Assembly (NCBI RefSeq): GCF_001677435.1
Contig: NZ_CP016268.1
Coordinates: forward strand, 2,655,001-2,719,000
Reading direction: 5' to 3'
Source of the DNA: Woeseia oceani
GTDB taxonomy: Bacteria; Pseudomonadota; Gammaproteobacteria; Steroidobacterales; Woeseiaceae
DNA length: 64,000 nt
Below, piece by piece: positions 37,526 to 46,032 of the stretch (positions within the stretch are counted from its first letter, which is position 1; each line of letters opens with the position of its first letter). The position numbers were made by a program, and so were the translations under genes. The notes below the pieces were generated by a model. That model ran no database searches. It saw only the letters and a program-made list of their open reading frames with translations, and was not told the DNA's origin.

Positions 37526-38518
37526 TTACAGCCGATTGTATCGTCGATACTCGTCCCATAGCCGCTCGCGCAATTCCGGATCTTCTTCGGCGAGCGCCGC
37601 CTCGCGCAACTGTTTGGCGACGATGTCTTCGCTCACCAGATCGGGAATGTCGGCAGGTGTTCGACTCTTGATCTCGTCTTCGCTCATGCCCGCCACGCTG
37701 GGCGTGCTGCCGCCGCCACCCGCGTTGCCCGCACCGGCCTGACTGCCCGCACCGTTGTCACCGGTACCGCGCATGCCTTCCTGGCGGCCAAGGCCTACCC
37801 GGCCACTACCACCGCCGCCACCGGCACCGCCAAAGCCTTCCGTGTCCCGGCTGACGGTGGAAATTTCCCGTTGTTCTTCAGCAAGCACTTCATCGAAGCC
37901 GCCCACCGATTCCTCCAGTTCGCCTTCCAGCCGTGCTTTGCGTTGTGCCGCAGTTTCGCCGGGGTACTGGCCAACGTCGCCGGCGCCGTTGCAATCGGCA
38001 GGTTGTTCCATGCCGCCCACACCGCCGGGCACTTCGCTGGAATTGCAGTCGCTGCCGGTACCGCCCGCAGCACCTGGCATACCGCCCGGCATCTGCCCAC
38101 CCAGTCCTTGGACGCTGCCGCCGCCAGCGCCGCCGCCACCGGCTGCACCGCCAGCCATGTCGCCACCGGCCGCACCTCCGGATGATCCTCCCGACATACC
38201 CCCGGCGGAGGACCCGCCGGGCATGCTGCCACCGGAGGAACCCCCCGACATACCGCCGCCGGACGAACCACCGGGCATGCTGCCACCGGATGAACCACCG
38301 GACATACCGCCACTGGAGGACCCGCCCGGCATACCGCCACCGGACGAACCGCCGCTGGAGCCACCCGGCATACCACTGCCCGACGAACCGCCGCTGGCAC
38401 CACCCCCGCTGCTTCCGACCGACACCGCACAACCGCCGGCCATCAATATCATTGATGCACCGAACAGCACTGTCGCGCCGCGCAGGGTAGTAATTCGATT
38501 TTGCTTGATCGCGCTCAT
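37526..38518 (-). CDS. Gly/Ser/Met-rich repeat lipoprotein
   Basis: A predicted lipoprotein of 330 aa (lipobox MAGGC, Cys30). Residues 35-150 are low complexity, built from nonapeptide units such as MPGGSSGGG and MSGGSSGGS, corresponding to a 27-bp DNA repeat. The C-terminal third is charged and helical (RKARLEGELEESVGGFDEVLAEEQREIS ... DPELRERLWDEYRRYN, quoted in part) and looks folded or coiled. No family is recognised. It is the first gene of the kinase/FHA/VWA cluster, and its Ser-rich repeats could be surface-exposed or phosphorylated. The start at ATG 38518 begins the signal sequence. Confidence 0.72.
   Translation of the reverse strand: MSAIKQNRITTLRGATVLFGASMILMAGGCAVSVGSSGGGASGGSSGSGMPGGSSGGSSGGGMPGGSSSGGMSGGSSGGSMPGGSSGGGMSGGSSGGSMPGGSSAGGMSGGSSGGAAGGDMAGGAAGGGGAGGGSVQGLGGQMPGGMPGAAGGTGSDCNSSEVPGGVGGMEQPADCNGAGDVGQYPGETAAQRKARLEGELEESVGGFDEVLAEEQREISTVSRDTEGFGGAGGGGGSGRVGLGRQEGMRGTGDNGAGSQAGAGNAGGGGSTPSVAGMSEDEIKSRTPADIPDLVSEDIVAKQLREAALAEEDPELRERLWDEYRRYNRL
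38170..38405 (-). repeat. 27-bp tandem repeats inside the Gly-rich lipoprotein gene
   Basis: About eight imperfect in-frame units of 27 bp encoding alternating MPGGSS and MSGGSS nonapeptides. Units differ mainly at third codon positions, which argues for selection on the protein sequence. Copy number may vary between strains. Confidence 0.8.
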
Positions 38519-38864
38519 GTGAAAAGTGGCCTCACTGCGTGGTCTGTGTGTGGCAAGCGGAGGCGGTTTGGGGCCCGCTCGCACCGTCTTTGTTGTTGCT
38601 TGGATTGCAACAGGCGGCGGTAAGTTCCGTCACAAACTACCGCCAGCAAGTGTTTCAGACCTTAATACGCCTGTGCGGCACTCGCAACAACAGATCGACG
38701 TCGATACCGCGCCAGCGCACGGCCTCGGGGACGCGTATCGGAATTAATCTAAGTTATTGATTTGAAATAAGCCTGGGCCGGATGGCGGGCTCATGCCGGG
38801 TCCGGCCGCACAGCGCCTGAGTGGGGGGCTCGGGGACACTGTGCGGCCGGCTGGCGGGGGTTAA
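38519..38864. other. 346-bp interval upstream of the kinase cluster
   Basis: No gene seen. It should hold the promoter of the minus-strand cluster; the most AT-rich part is 38741-38770, but no clear -35/-10 pair is visible. A 12-bp perfect inverted repeat (38802-38813 with 38839-38850, 25-base loop) lies just after the Spy-like stop. It lacks a T-run, so it may be a processing or regulatory structure rather than an intrinsic terminator. Confidence 0.45.
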
Positions 38865-39404
38865 CTAACTTTTTGTTGAAGAACGGTCGGCTCGTCGCTT
38901 GCCCGCGCGCTCTTTGCGCTCGCTCTTGATTTCAGCCAGTCGCTGCCGCTGCTCGTCGGTCAGCTGCGCATCGATCTCTGCGCGAATGCGCCCGTGCAAT
39001 TTCGCCCGGTCCGCTTCCAGCTGGCCGCGCTCATCTGCCAGAGCCTGTAACTGCACGTCGTAATCAGCGGCATCCGGAGAAAGTTCGCGCATCGCCTTGT
39101 GGTTGGCACGGGATGCGTCCCTTAGCGCGTCGGCTTCGGGTTTCGCCGCCAGCAATGAATTGTCAATCGCCTGCTTCTGCAGGTCGGTCAGATCGAGCTC
39201 CCGTTGCAGGCGCTTTACCATGTGCCGGGGATTGCCGAAGCGATCGCCCTTCTTGCCGCGATGCATTTTCGAGCGGTCGCCGCCATGGTGTTCGCCCTCG
39301 GCGTGCCGCGTAGTCGGCGTATCGTCGGTCTGTGCCATGACCGGACCGTTCGCCAGTACGGCGAAGGCCGTCGCGGCCATCAATGTCGTCAGTTGTCGTT
39401 TCAT
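38865..39404 (-). CDS. Spy/CpxP-like periplasmic LTxxQ protein
   Basis: A 179-aa exported protein: signal peptide (TTLMAATAFAVLANGPVMA), a His/Lys-rich segment (EGEHHGGDRSKMHRGKKG), then helices carrying the paired LTxxQ motifs (LTDLQKQAI and LTDEQRQRL) that define the Spy/CpxP family of envelope chaperones and stress sensors. A very basic tail follows. The start at 39404 is six bases after GAGGA. It is transcribed divergently from a Cpx-like regulator/kinase pair, as CpxP is from cpxRA in enteric bacteria, so it is probably a target and feedback regulator of that system. The His-rich segment suggests metal binding. Confidence 0.83.
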   Translation of the reverse strand: MKRQLTTLMAATAFAVLANGPVMAQTDDTPTTRHAEGEHHGGDRSKMHRGKKGDRFGNPRHMVKRLQRELDLTDLQKQAIDNSLLAAKPEADALRDASRANHKAMRELSPDAADYDVQLQALADERGQLEADRAKLHGRIRAEIDAQLTDEQRQRLAEIKSERKERAGKRRADRSSTKS

Positions 39405-39473
39405 GTGCATTCCTCAGTTCCGCTATCGGCACAACGTTGATGTTGCAGCCTGTGGATGAAGCATAGTGAGAAC

Positions 39474-39491
39474 ACCGTCAGGTACCGTCAG
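39474..39491. promoter_or_regulatory. Candidate response-regulator box: ACCGTCAG direct repeat with 10-bp period
   Basis: Two identical octamers (39474-39481 and 39484-39491) are repeated exactly one helical turn apart in the divergent intergenic region between the Spy-like gene and the Cpx-like regulator gene. OmpR-family regulators bind tandem half-sites with this spacing. The sequence differs from the enteric CpxR box. Confidence 0.55.
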
Positions 39492-39596
39492 CAACGCGCA
39501 ATGCACTGCAAAGAAATGTCAAACGAAACCGTTCAGCGTTGCGTGCCGCGGCAGTTTCGCCGACGATGAGACCCTACTGTACCTACGGGCCACACC

Positions 39597-40298
39597 ATGA
39601 CTTCCGATTCCACAGACGCCAGTGTCCTGCTGATAGACGATGATCGACAGCTGGCAACCATGCTGAGCGACTTTCTGCGCCCGGACAAACTCAAGCTGAC
39701 CACCTGCGACAATGGCGAAGACGGCCTCGATTTATTGCGCAATGAAAAATTCGACCTCGTCATACTTGACGTCATGTTGCCGGGCATCAGTGGTCTCGAC
39801 GTACTCCGCAAACTCCGCCAGGACAGCGAAGTTCCCGTGATCATGCTGACAGCACGTGGCGATGACGTAGATCGCATCGTCGGACTCGAGATCGGCGCCG
39901 ACGACTACCTGCCCAAGCCCTTCAATCCACGTGAGCTAAGCGCTCGAATCAAAGCCATATTGCGCCGCGCGCAATTGCCATCGGGCAATAGCGCCGAACG
40001 CCTGTTTGGTGGCATCCGGCTGGATCCGCGCACGCGCAAGGCATCGGTCAACGGCGAGGCCCTGCGACTCACGGGAACCGAGTTTGAAATTCTGGGCTGC
40101 CTGCTGGAAACACCGGGCAACGTTGTCAGCAAGGAAGCGCTTAGTGAGCGCGCACTCGGTCGCCGTTTATTGCCCTATGACCGGAGTATCGACACCCATA
40201 TCAGTAACCTGCGCGGCAAACTTGAAAATGCTGGCAACGATTCCGTAACCATCCAGAACCAGCGTGGCATCGGCTACGTGCTGATTCCCGGGACCTGA
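39597..40298 (+). CDS. OmpR-family response regulator (Cpx-like)
   Basis: A 233-aa DNA-binding regulator. The receiver domain has the acidic pair in LLIDDDRQ, phospho-acceptor Asp in LVILDVMLPG, Thr/Ala in MLTARGDDVDR and Lys in DDYLPKPFNPREL. The C-terminal winged helix follows the OmpR/PhoB pattern (RLTGTEFEILGCLLETPGNVVSK...YDRSIDTHISNLRGKLE, quoted in part). It is paired with the histidine kinase gene 8 bases downstream. The divergent Spy/CpxP-like gene suggests an envelope-stress role like CpxR. No clear Shine-Dalgarno precedes the ATG. Confidence 0.92.
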   Translation: MTSDSTDASVLLIDDDRQLATMLSDFLRPDKLKLTTCDNGEDGLDLLRNEKFDLVILDVMLPGISGLDVLRKLRQDSEVPVIMLTARGDDVDRIVGLEIGADDYLPKPFNPRELSARIKAILRRAQLPSGNSAERLFGGIRLDPRTRKASVNGEALRLTGTEFEILGCLLETPGNVVSKEALSERALGRRLLPYDRSIDTHISNLRGKLENAGNDSVTIQNQRGIGYVLIPGT

Positions 40299-40306
40299 GC
40301 AGCATC

Positions 40307-41677
40307 ATGCGTAGCCTACTCGTCCGCATTTTTCTTTCGTTCTGGCTGATTATCGGCATAACAATCAGCATCGCAGCGCTCGCCGGCTACTACTACGCCG
40401 AACGCATGCGGGACACGATTGAGAATTTCTCGGACAGCGATACCGTGCTGGAAGCGGGCGATGTACTGGCGCACGAGGGCCGGGAAGGCTTGTTACGCTG
40501 GCTGGAAGGTCGCCCTAAGCGCGGCGGTGTCATTCTGTACATCGTTGATGACAAGGGTCGCGACCTGTTGCAACGCCACGTACCGCGCCATTTACAACAC
40601 ATGCTGCAGCGTGACCGCATGCCCGATACCGATTCACGGTCGGCCGCCAACACGCCGGGCAACGTCCGTCCTGCCCGTCACCTGCCGCAACTGGTGGCAC
40701 CCGACGGCAACATACTGACGCTCATCGCCTGGCCGTCACGCTCGCCTTACAAAGGCTGGCTGCAGGAGCAAGGCATACCTGCGTTCCTGATAATCGCACT
40801 GCTCTCCAGTGCCGCGGTTTCGTTCCTGCTTGCGCGAACCCAGAGCCAGCCGGTGCAACGGTTGCGCAAAGCCACCCGTGCGATTGCGGATGGTGACTTG
40901 AGCACCCGGGTAGCGGGCTCGCTCAATCAACGCAAGGACGAACTGGGCTTGCTCGCCAACGATTTCGATCGCATGGCGGAGAAACTCGAACAGGCGGCTG
41001 CTCAGCAGACCGAGCTGTCGAGCAACATTTCGCACGAACTTCGTTCGCCGCTCGCAAGGTTGCGCGTGGCCCTGGAACTTGCTCGACGGCAGGCCGGAGA
41101 ACTGCCGGAGTTCGAACGTATTGACCACGAAACCGAACGACTCGATCAGCTGATAGGCCAGATCCTCAGCTATGCGAGACTCGATGCAGCCGATGCCGAA
41201 CGCGCGCTGCCGGAGTCACTGGCGGAACTGCTTGCCGAGGTCGTTGAAAACGTAAACTACGAATGCCGCGCGGACGGTGGCAATGGCGTTCAGGTGGAAT
41301 TCCACGGCTCGGTTACCGCAACTATTCCGGTATTTCGCGACGCATTGATGAGTGCAGTTGAAAACGTGTTGCGCAATGCCGTTGCCCACAGCCCGACGGG
41401 CGGCACGGTCAAAGTTCAACTCGACGAAAAAGACAACGGCTACCAGATTACCGTGGATGACGAAGGCGCGGGAGTCGCGGAACAGGAGATCGACAATCTG
41501 TTCAAGCCGTTCTATCGAACGCGTGACGCACAACAGCAATCCCGAAACGGCAGCGGGCTCGGACTCGCCATCGCAGCTCGCGCCATCGAGTTGCACCACG
41601 GCAGCATACGTGCGCTGAACACTGAAGGCGCCGGACTGCGGATTGTGCTGTGGTTGCCCGACCCTGCCCGGACCTGA
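40307..41677 (+). CDS. Sensor histidine kinase (CpxA-like)
   Basis: A 456-aa inner-membrane sensor, about the length of CpxA. It has an N-terminal membrane helix, a periplasmic domain (about 30-150), a second helix (about 157-175) and a HAMP domain. The dimerisation/phosphotransfer helix has NISHELRSPLARLRVALELARR (the H-box), followed by an ATPase domain with the N-box NVLRNAVAHSPTGG, a G1 box DDEGAGV and a GSGLGLAIA G2 box. It phosphorylates the adjacent regulator. Its stop codon abuts the stop codon of the converging PP2C gene with no intervening base. Confidence 0.92.
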   Translation: MRSLLVRIFLSFWLIIGITISIAALAGYYYAERMRDTIENFSDSDTVLEAGDVLAHEGREGLLRWLEGRPKRGGVILYIVDDKGRDLLQRHVPRHLQHMLQRDRMPDTDSRSAANTPGNVRPARHLPQLVAPDGNILTLIAWPSRSPYKGWLQEQGIPAFLIIALLSSAAVSFLLARTQSQPVQRLRKATRAIADGDLSTRVAGSLNQRKDELGLLANDFDRMAEKLEQAAAQQTELSSNISHELRSPLARLRVALELARRQAGELPEFERIDHETERLDQLIGQILSYARLDAADAERALPESLAELLAEVVENVNYECRADGGNGVQVEFHGSVTATIPVFRDALMSAVENVLRNAVAHSPTGGTVKVQLDEKDNGYQITVDDEGAGVAEQEIDNLFKPFYRTRDAQQQSRNGSGLGLAIAARAIELHHGSIRALNTEGAGLRIVLWLPDPART

Positions 41678-42493
41678 TTACTGCGGTTTCTTCGCTTTGC
41701 CGGGTTTGCGGAACAAAATCACTGACAGGTCATCCGGCTTGCTGGGCTGATTGCCGGATTCGGCCGACATGCGGCGTGCCGCAAGCCGGGTCAGTTGCTC
41801 AACCGCGCCCTGCAGCGAGCCCTTGCGGATAATCTCGATCGTTTCATGCAGGTGAATGTTGTCGGTCAGGCCGTCACTCGCGAGCAGCACCGTATCCCTG
41901 GACTGCAACTCCACGGCCGCACCCATATCGATACGCATGTCGGCCGTCCCCAAAAAATTGGAAACCAGGTGCCGTTCTGCATGGTGCAGTGCTGCACGCT
42001 GATCGAGAAAACCCGCCTCGACCGCGAAGCCGGTGGGTGAATGCGCCATCGTCTGCAACCGGACTCTGCCACGTTGCCCGACAACCAGTGCTTCCGAATC
42101 ACCAATCTGATAGGCGCGCACATTGCGTCCTTCGATGCCGACCACGGTCAGCGTCGTAGCCGCGCCATTGCCCAGGTCGAGCACGGCGCGGTTCGCCGCT
42201 TCAATGCCGTTGAGTATCGCAGTTCGCATCAGCATTGTGTCTTCTTGTGCCTGCTGCAGTGAGCGACGCAGTTCGGTCACTGCCATTTGCGACGCACGCT
42301 TGCCCGCCGGCAATCCGCCGGCGCCGTCCGCCACTACCAGAACGGCCGCCGCTGGCCCGTACTCTATCGCGGCAACCGTGTCTTCATTCTCGGTCTCTTT
42401 GTCCGGCGCAACGCAGCTGTACGCTACGAGTTCGCCACCAGCGATCGACAGTGAGCGCTGATCCGCTGTTCTCGCGCCATCCAAAATTGTCAT
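41678..42493 (-). CDS. PP2C-family Ser/Thr protein phosphatase
   Basis: A 271-aa metal-dependent phosphatase. The PP2C metal-binding motifs are visible: NEDTVAAIEYG near the N-terminus, VVADGAGGLPAGKRAS (DGxGG), LLASDGLTDN and the final Asp in KPDDLSVI. I chose the ATG at 42493, because the longer frame runs into the upstream kinase gene and adds unrelated sequence. It is the second gene of a kinase-phosphatase pair on the minus strand, 41 bases after the kinase stop. It could reverse phosphorylation by this kinase and perhaps by the TPR-linked kinase encoded 5 kb away. Confidence 0.9.
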   Translation of the reverse strand: MTILDGARTADQRSLSIAGGELVAYSCVAPDKETENEDTVAAIEYGPAAAVLVVADGAGGLPAGKRASQMAVTELRRSLQQAQEDTMLMRTAILNGIEAANRAVLDLGNGAATTLTVVGIEGRNVRAYQIGDSEALVVGQRGRVRLQTMAHSPTGFAVEAGFLDQRAALHHAERHLVSNFLGTADMRIDMGAAVELQSRDTVLLASDGLTDNIHLHETIEIIRKGSLQGAVEQLTRLAARRMSAESGNQPSKPDDLSVILFRKPGKAKKPQ

Positions 42494-42534
42494 TTCATTG
42501 TCAGCCGTTCCATGGGCCCGCGCCCGTCGTAAGA

Positions 42535-43824
42535 CTATTCGCGCCCGACCGGCTCCCGGCACCACGCGCAGAAGTTCCAGAAGTCGTCGCATATTCCCGA
42601 ATGGCAGGCACTGCAAGTTGCCTTGCTGCCTGCTATCTTCCACGGCCGCTTGACCTTGGTGCGACACCAGGGACAGTAACGCATGAACGGCATTAACGGC
42701 TCCCGACAACGCGTATTCGCGCAACGTGCGCTGTAGCGCTTGTCGGGATAATGCCGGTTGGTCTCAGTTTCAAAACCAGGGCCGTAACACCATGCGCAAT
42801 AATCCCAATCCAGTTTTACACCGCGCTCACAACGTGGACAGTGCGCAGGCATGCGCGTTGTGCAGCCGCGCGCCGGATTATCGAAACCACACCAGGGACA
42901 GGCCTGCATGCTTTCCGCAACCGGGCCTTCGCAGCGCCGACACTGGTGAGTCGTCTCCAGCGTCTTGCGATAGCGGCGCTGGAACTCGCGCCAGCGAATT
43001 TGTCGCCATGAGCTACCCTGTTTCGACGACGACTTCGCACTGGCCCGGCGCTGGCGTCGCGCCCGCGTCTGCAACTTGTCGAAGGCTTCGTACATCTCGA
43101 TGGCGTCGGCATAGCGTTCCGCCGGATCGATGCGCAACGCCTTCTTCAGGAACTCCGCAAACTCCGGGCGAAACCGCGCTTTCAAGCGATCATGCCCCAG
43201 CAGCGGCCATTCATACGGCCATTCCGGCAGCTTGCCGCTGAACATGCGGTACAGCACCAGACCTACCGAAAATACATCAGACTGGAACTTCGGCCGACCC
43301 ATCGCCTGCTCCGGCGCAATGTAATCGATCGTCCCGGAGCCTGACGCTTTCAAGGTGCGCACGCTGATTTTCGCGAAGCCGAAATCGGCGAGTTTCAGCG
43401 TGTTGTCGGCGAACAGTATGTAGTTCTCCGGTTTGATATCGCAGTGAATAATCTTGTGTTCATGGGCATGTGCCACGGAGACCAAAGCCTGTTCGGCCAG
43501 ATCCAGTGCACGCGCTGTCGAAATGCGCCGTTCCAGGCGGTCACCGAGAGATTCTTCGCCCAATTCCATCGCGATAACAAAATGCTCGTCTATGTAGCTG
43601 GCGTTTTGTACCGCAAGAATATTTGGGTGCTTCAGTCGGGTCGCGACCTGGACTTCATGCAGGAAGTCTTCATGGGACGTTCCGTGATGATCCTTTTTCG
43701 GGATTTTCAAGGCGACGCGACATTTGTGTATGGTATCGAATGCACGATAGACATCAGCCAGCGGGCCGCTGGCGATGCGTCCAAGTATCCGGTATTTGCC
43801 GAGCTTCTGGCGCGCGCGAAACAA
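42535..43824 (-). CDS. Ser/Thr protein kinase with four C-terminal zinc-ribbon-like clusters
   Basis: A 429-aa cytoplasmic kinase with no membrane helix. The kinase domain (about 11-250) has ATP-binding Lys40 in RVALKIP, catalytic loop IIHCDIKPENYIL (Asp129, Asn134), DFG at 147-149 and the APE-like segment YIAPEQ. A basic linker follows. The last 135 residues carry eight CxxC-type pairs (about 295/298, 309/312, 329/332, 343/346, 368/373, 384/387, 404/407, 419/422), consistent with four zinc ribbons of the CPWC/CAWC kind. The frame has no ATG near its start; TTG at 43824 is the only reasonable start, since an in-frame TGA lies close upstream. It pairs with the PP2C gene downstream. Confidence 0.88.
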   Translation of the reverse strand: MFRARQKLGKYRILGRIASGPLADVYRAFDTIHKCRVALKIPKKDHHGTSHEDFLHEVQVATRLKHPNILAVQNASYIDEHFVIAMELGEESLGDRLERRISTARALDLAEQALVSVAHAHEHKIIHCDIKPENYILFADNTLKLADFGFAKISVRTLKASGSGTIDYIAPEQAMGRPKFQSDVFSVGLVLYRMFSGKLPEWPYEWPLLGHDRLKARFRPEFAEFLKKALRIDPAERYADAIEMYEAFDKLQTRARRQRRASAKSSSKQGSSWRQIRWREFQRRYRKTLETTHQCRRCEGPVAESMQACPWCGFDNPARGCTTRMPAHCPRCERGVKLDWDYCAWCYGPGFETETNRHYPDKRYSARCANTRCREPLMPFMRYCPWCRTKVKRPWKIAGSKATCSACHSGICDDFWNFCAWCREPVGRE

Positions 43825-43876
43825 GAGTCAGTCAATCCCTGTGAAGCAAAGGGTGAAAATACCGCGTCGTCCCCAA

Positions 43877-45058
43877 CTACACAATCTCGAACAGACCGGC
43901 AGCGCCCATGCCACCACCAATACACATGGTGCAGACAACGAACTTCGCATTGCGTCGCTTGCCCTCAATCAATGCATGGCCAACCATGCGTGCGCCGGAC
44001 ATTCCATAGGGATGGCCTATCGATATAGCGCCGCCATTTACATTGAGTATTTCATCGGCAATACCGAGCTTGTCACGGCAATAAAGCACCTGCACCGCAA
44101 AAGCTTCGTTGAGCTCCCACAAACCGATGTCATCCATCGTCAGCCCGGCATTCTTCAGCAACTTCGGCACGGCAAACACCGGGCCTATGCCCATTTCGTC
44201 CGGTCTGGTACCAGCCACTGCCATGCCGCGGTAGATGCCCAGTGGCTCAAGACCGCGCTTTTCGGCCAGCCGGCTGTCCATCACCACAGCTGCTGATGCG
44301 CCGTCGGATAACTGACTCGCGTTGCCCGCAGTAATGACGCCGCCTTCGAAAACCGGCTTCAAACTCTGCAACGCCTCGAGCGTCGTTTGCGGGCGATTGC
44401 CTTCATCACGTTCGAGCGTCACCTCGCGAAACGAAATCTCTTTCGTTGCCTTGTCCATCGTGCCCATCGATGTCGTCACCGGCACGATCTCTTGATCGAA
44501 TAAACCCGCTTCCTGCGCCGCCGCAGTCCGCTGCTGGCTTTGCAAGGCGTACTCGTCCTGCCGTTCGCGCGAAATGTTGTAGCGTTTCGCCACCACCTCG
44601 GCCGTTTCCAGCATGCTCATGTAAATATCCGGCGCGGCGGCTTCCGTATTCGGGTCCTTTATACGGTGCTGATTGTAGTGCTCGTTCTGTACCAGGCTGA
44701 TCGACTCGACACCACCGCCCACGACCGCCTGCATCCCGTCGTCCAGGATCTGTTTCGCCGCCGTCGCTATCGCCATCATGCCCGATGAACACTGTCGGTC
44801 GATGGTCATGCCGGCCACACTGGTCGGCAGCCCTGCGGTAAGACCTGCCTGACGTGCAACGTTCAGACCGGTTGTGCCCTGCTGCATGGCACAGCCAAGG
44901 ATAACGTCGTCAACCAGTTCGCCATCAATGCCCGCGCGCTCAACCGCCGCACGTATGGCATGCGACGCGAGTGTCGGCCCGTTTGTGTTGTTGAAAACGC
45001 CGCGGTACGCACGCCCTATGCCTGTACGGGCAGTCGATACGATGACAGCTTCTTTCAC
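43877..45058 (-). CDS. Thiolase (acetyl-CoA acyltransferase)
   Basis: A 393-aa thiolase that cleaves 3-ketoacyl-CoA or condenses acetyl-CoA. The nucleophilic cysteine lies in [12 protein letters not shown], the conserved WELNEAFA block and the [16 protein letters not shown] histidine motif are present, and the C-terminal active cysteine is in [10 protein letters not shown]. The GTG start at 45058 has GGAG seven bases upstream. It is the last gene of a MaoC-SDR-thiolase set, which together could run the hydratase, dehydrogenase and thiolase steps of a beta-oxidation cycle. Confidence 0.93.
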   Translation of the reverse strand: MKEAVIVSTARTGIGRAYRGVFNNTNGPTLASHAIRAAVERAGIDGELVDDVILGCAMQQGTTGLNVARQAGLTAGLPTSVAGMTIDRQCSSGMMAIATAAKQILDDGMQAVVGGGVESISLVQNEHYNQHRIKDPNTEAAAPDIYMSMLETAEVVAKRYNISRERQDEYALQSQQRTAAAQEAGLFDQEIVPVTTSMGTMDKATKEISFREVTLERDEGNRPQTTLEALQSLKPVFEGGVITAGNASQLSDGASAAVVMDSRLAEKRGLEPLGIYRGMAVAGTRPDEMGIGPVFAVPKLLKNAGLTMDDIGLWELNEAFAVQVLYCRDKLGIADEILNVNGGAISIGHPYGMSGARMVGHALIEGKRRNAKFVVCTMCIGGGMGAAGLFEIV

Positions 45059-45089
45059 TGCATTCTCCGGGTTAGTGAACGGCGAGAGG

Positions 45090-46013
45090 CTAGCCGTTCA
45101 GTTTGATTCCAAGGGCCGCTGCCGCTTTCGAGAGCAGCTTCACGGTTTGCTCGCCACCGGCTTTAAGTTCCACCTGCCCGGCGGTATCGGCAATCTGCGA
45201 CCAGGCCGCCGCGACATGATCGGCATCGCGCTGATCGTCGGGCAAGAACACGCCCGGCGTTTCCTGGATAACCACGCGCGAAAACACACCTGCACCGGCT
45301 GCAATGATCTGCCGTGTCGGGGCCTCCTTGCTGGCCATGAAGACCACAGCCGGCGTGACCGCTTCGGGCTGTAACAGTGCGAGCACATCCGGCGGCATAA
45401 GATCTTCGGTCATTCGGGTCGCCGCAATTGGCGCAAGCGCGTTGACATGAATGCCGTATTTCTGACCTTCAATGGCCAGCGAATTCATGAAGCCAACCAA
45501 TCCCATCTTGGCGGTGCCGTAGTTGGTCTGGCCGAAATTGCCGTATATGCCGCTGGACGATGAGGTCATCACGATGCGTCCGTACTGCTGTTTACGCATC
45601 TGCTCCCATACCGCTTTGCTGCAGTTGACCGCCCCTCCGACGTGCACGTCCATCACCACGTTGAAATTTTCGAGATCCATTTTGGCGAAGGTCTTGTCGC
45701 GCAGAATACCGGCGTTGTTGACCAACACGTCAATCCGGCCCCACCGCGATACGACCTCATTGACCATGGCTTCGACTTCAGCATAGTTGGCGACGTTCGC
45801 ACCGTTGGACATCGCGGCGCCACCGGCAGCTTCAATCTCCGTAACGACGGCCCGTGCAGCGTCGCTCGACCCGCCGGTTCCGTCCCGCGAACCGCCGAGG
45901 TCATTCACAACCACGCGCGCGCCGCGCCGTGCAAACTCGAGCGCGTGACAGCGGCCGAGCCCGTTGCCGGCTCCGGTCACAATTACTACCTGATCGTCGA
46001 ATCGAATGGTCAC
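45090..46013 (-). CDS. SDR-family 3-hydroxyacyl-CoA dehydrogenase (MFE-2/HSD17B4-like)
   Basis: A 307-aa NAD(P)-dependent short-chain dehydrogenase. It has [20 protein letters not shown] (cofactor loop), [11 protein letters not shown], the [11 protein letters not shown] block, [17 protein letters not shown] with the catalytic Tyr and downstream Lys (YGTAK). These stretches match the dehydrogenase part of eukaryotic peroxisomal multifunctional enzyme type 2 closely, as I recall it. It likely oxidises 3-hydroxyacyl-CoA. The GTG start at 46013 is six bases after AAGGAA; a longer frame adds 20 residues without support. Here the hydratase is a separate upstream gene (maoC-like). Confidence 0.88.
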   Translation of the reverse strand: MTIRFDDQVVIVTGAGNGLGRCHALEFARRGARVVVNDLGGSRDGTGGSSDAARAVVTEIEAAGGAAMSNGANVANYAEVEAMVNEVVSRWGRIDVLVNNAGILRDKTFAKMDLENFNVVMDVHVGGAVNCSKAVWEQMRKQQYGRIVMTSSSSGIYGNFGQTNYGTAKMGLVGFMNSLAIEGQKYGIHVNALAPIAATRMTEDLMPPDVLALLQPEAVTPAVVFMASKEAPTRQIIAAGAGVFSRVVIQETPGVFLPDDQRDADHVAAAWSQIADTAGQVELKAGGEQTVKLLSKAAAALGIKLNG

Positions 46014-46032
46014 TGCTTGTTCCTTTTCTACT

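Noticed and set aside
37755-38522. Proline-rich plus-strand frame
   Set aside because: It is the complement of the Gly-rich repeat lipoprotein, whose lipobox and signal sequence are on the minus strand.
26755-43824. Type VI secretion locus
   Set aside because: Kinase, phosphatase, FHA and OmpA-like genes fit T6SS regulation, but no sheath, baseplate, Hcp, VgrG, ClpV or TssJLM-like gene is visible in the window.
43444-44028. Plus-strand frame spanning the kinase/thiolase junction
   Set aside because: It overlaps both genes in antisense and has no coding features.
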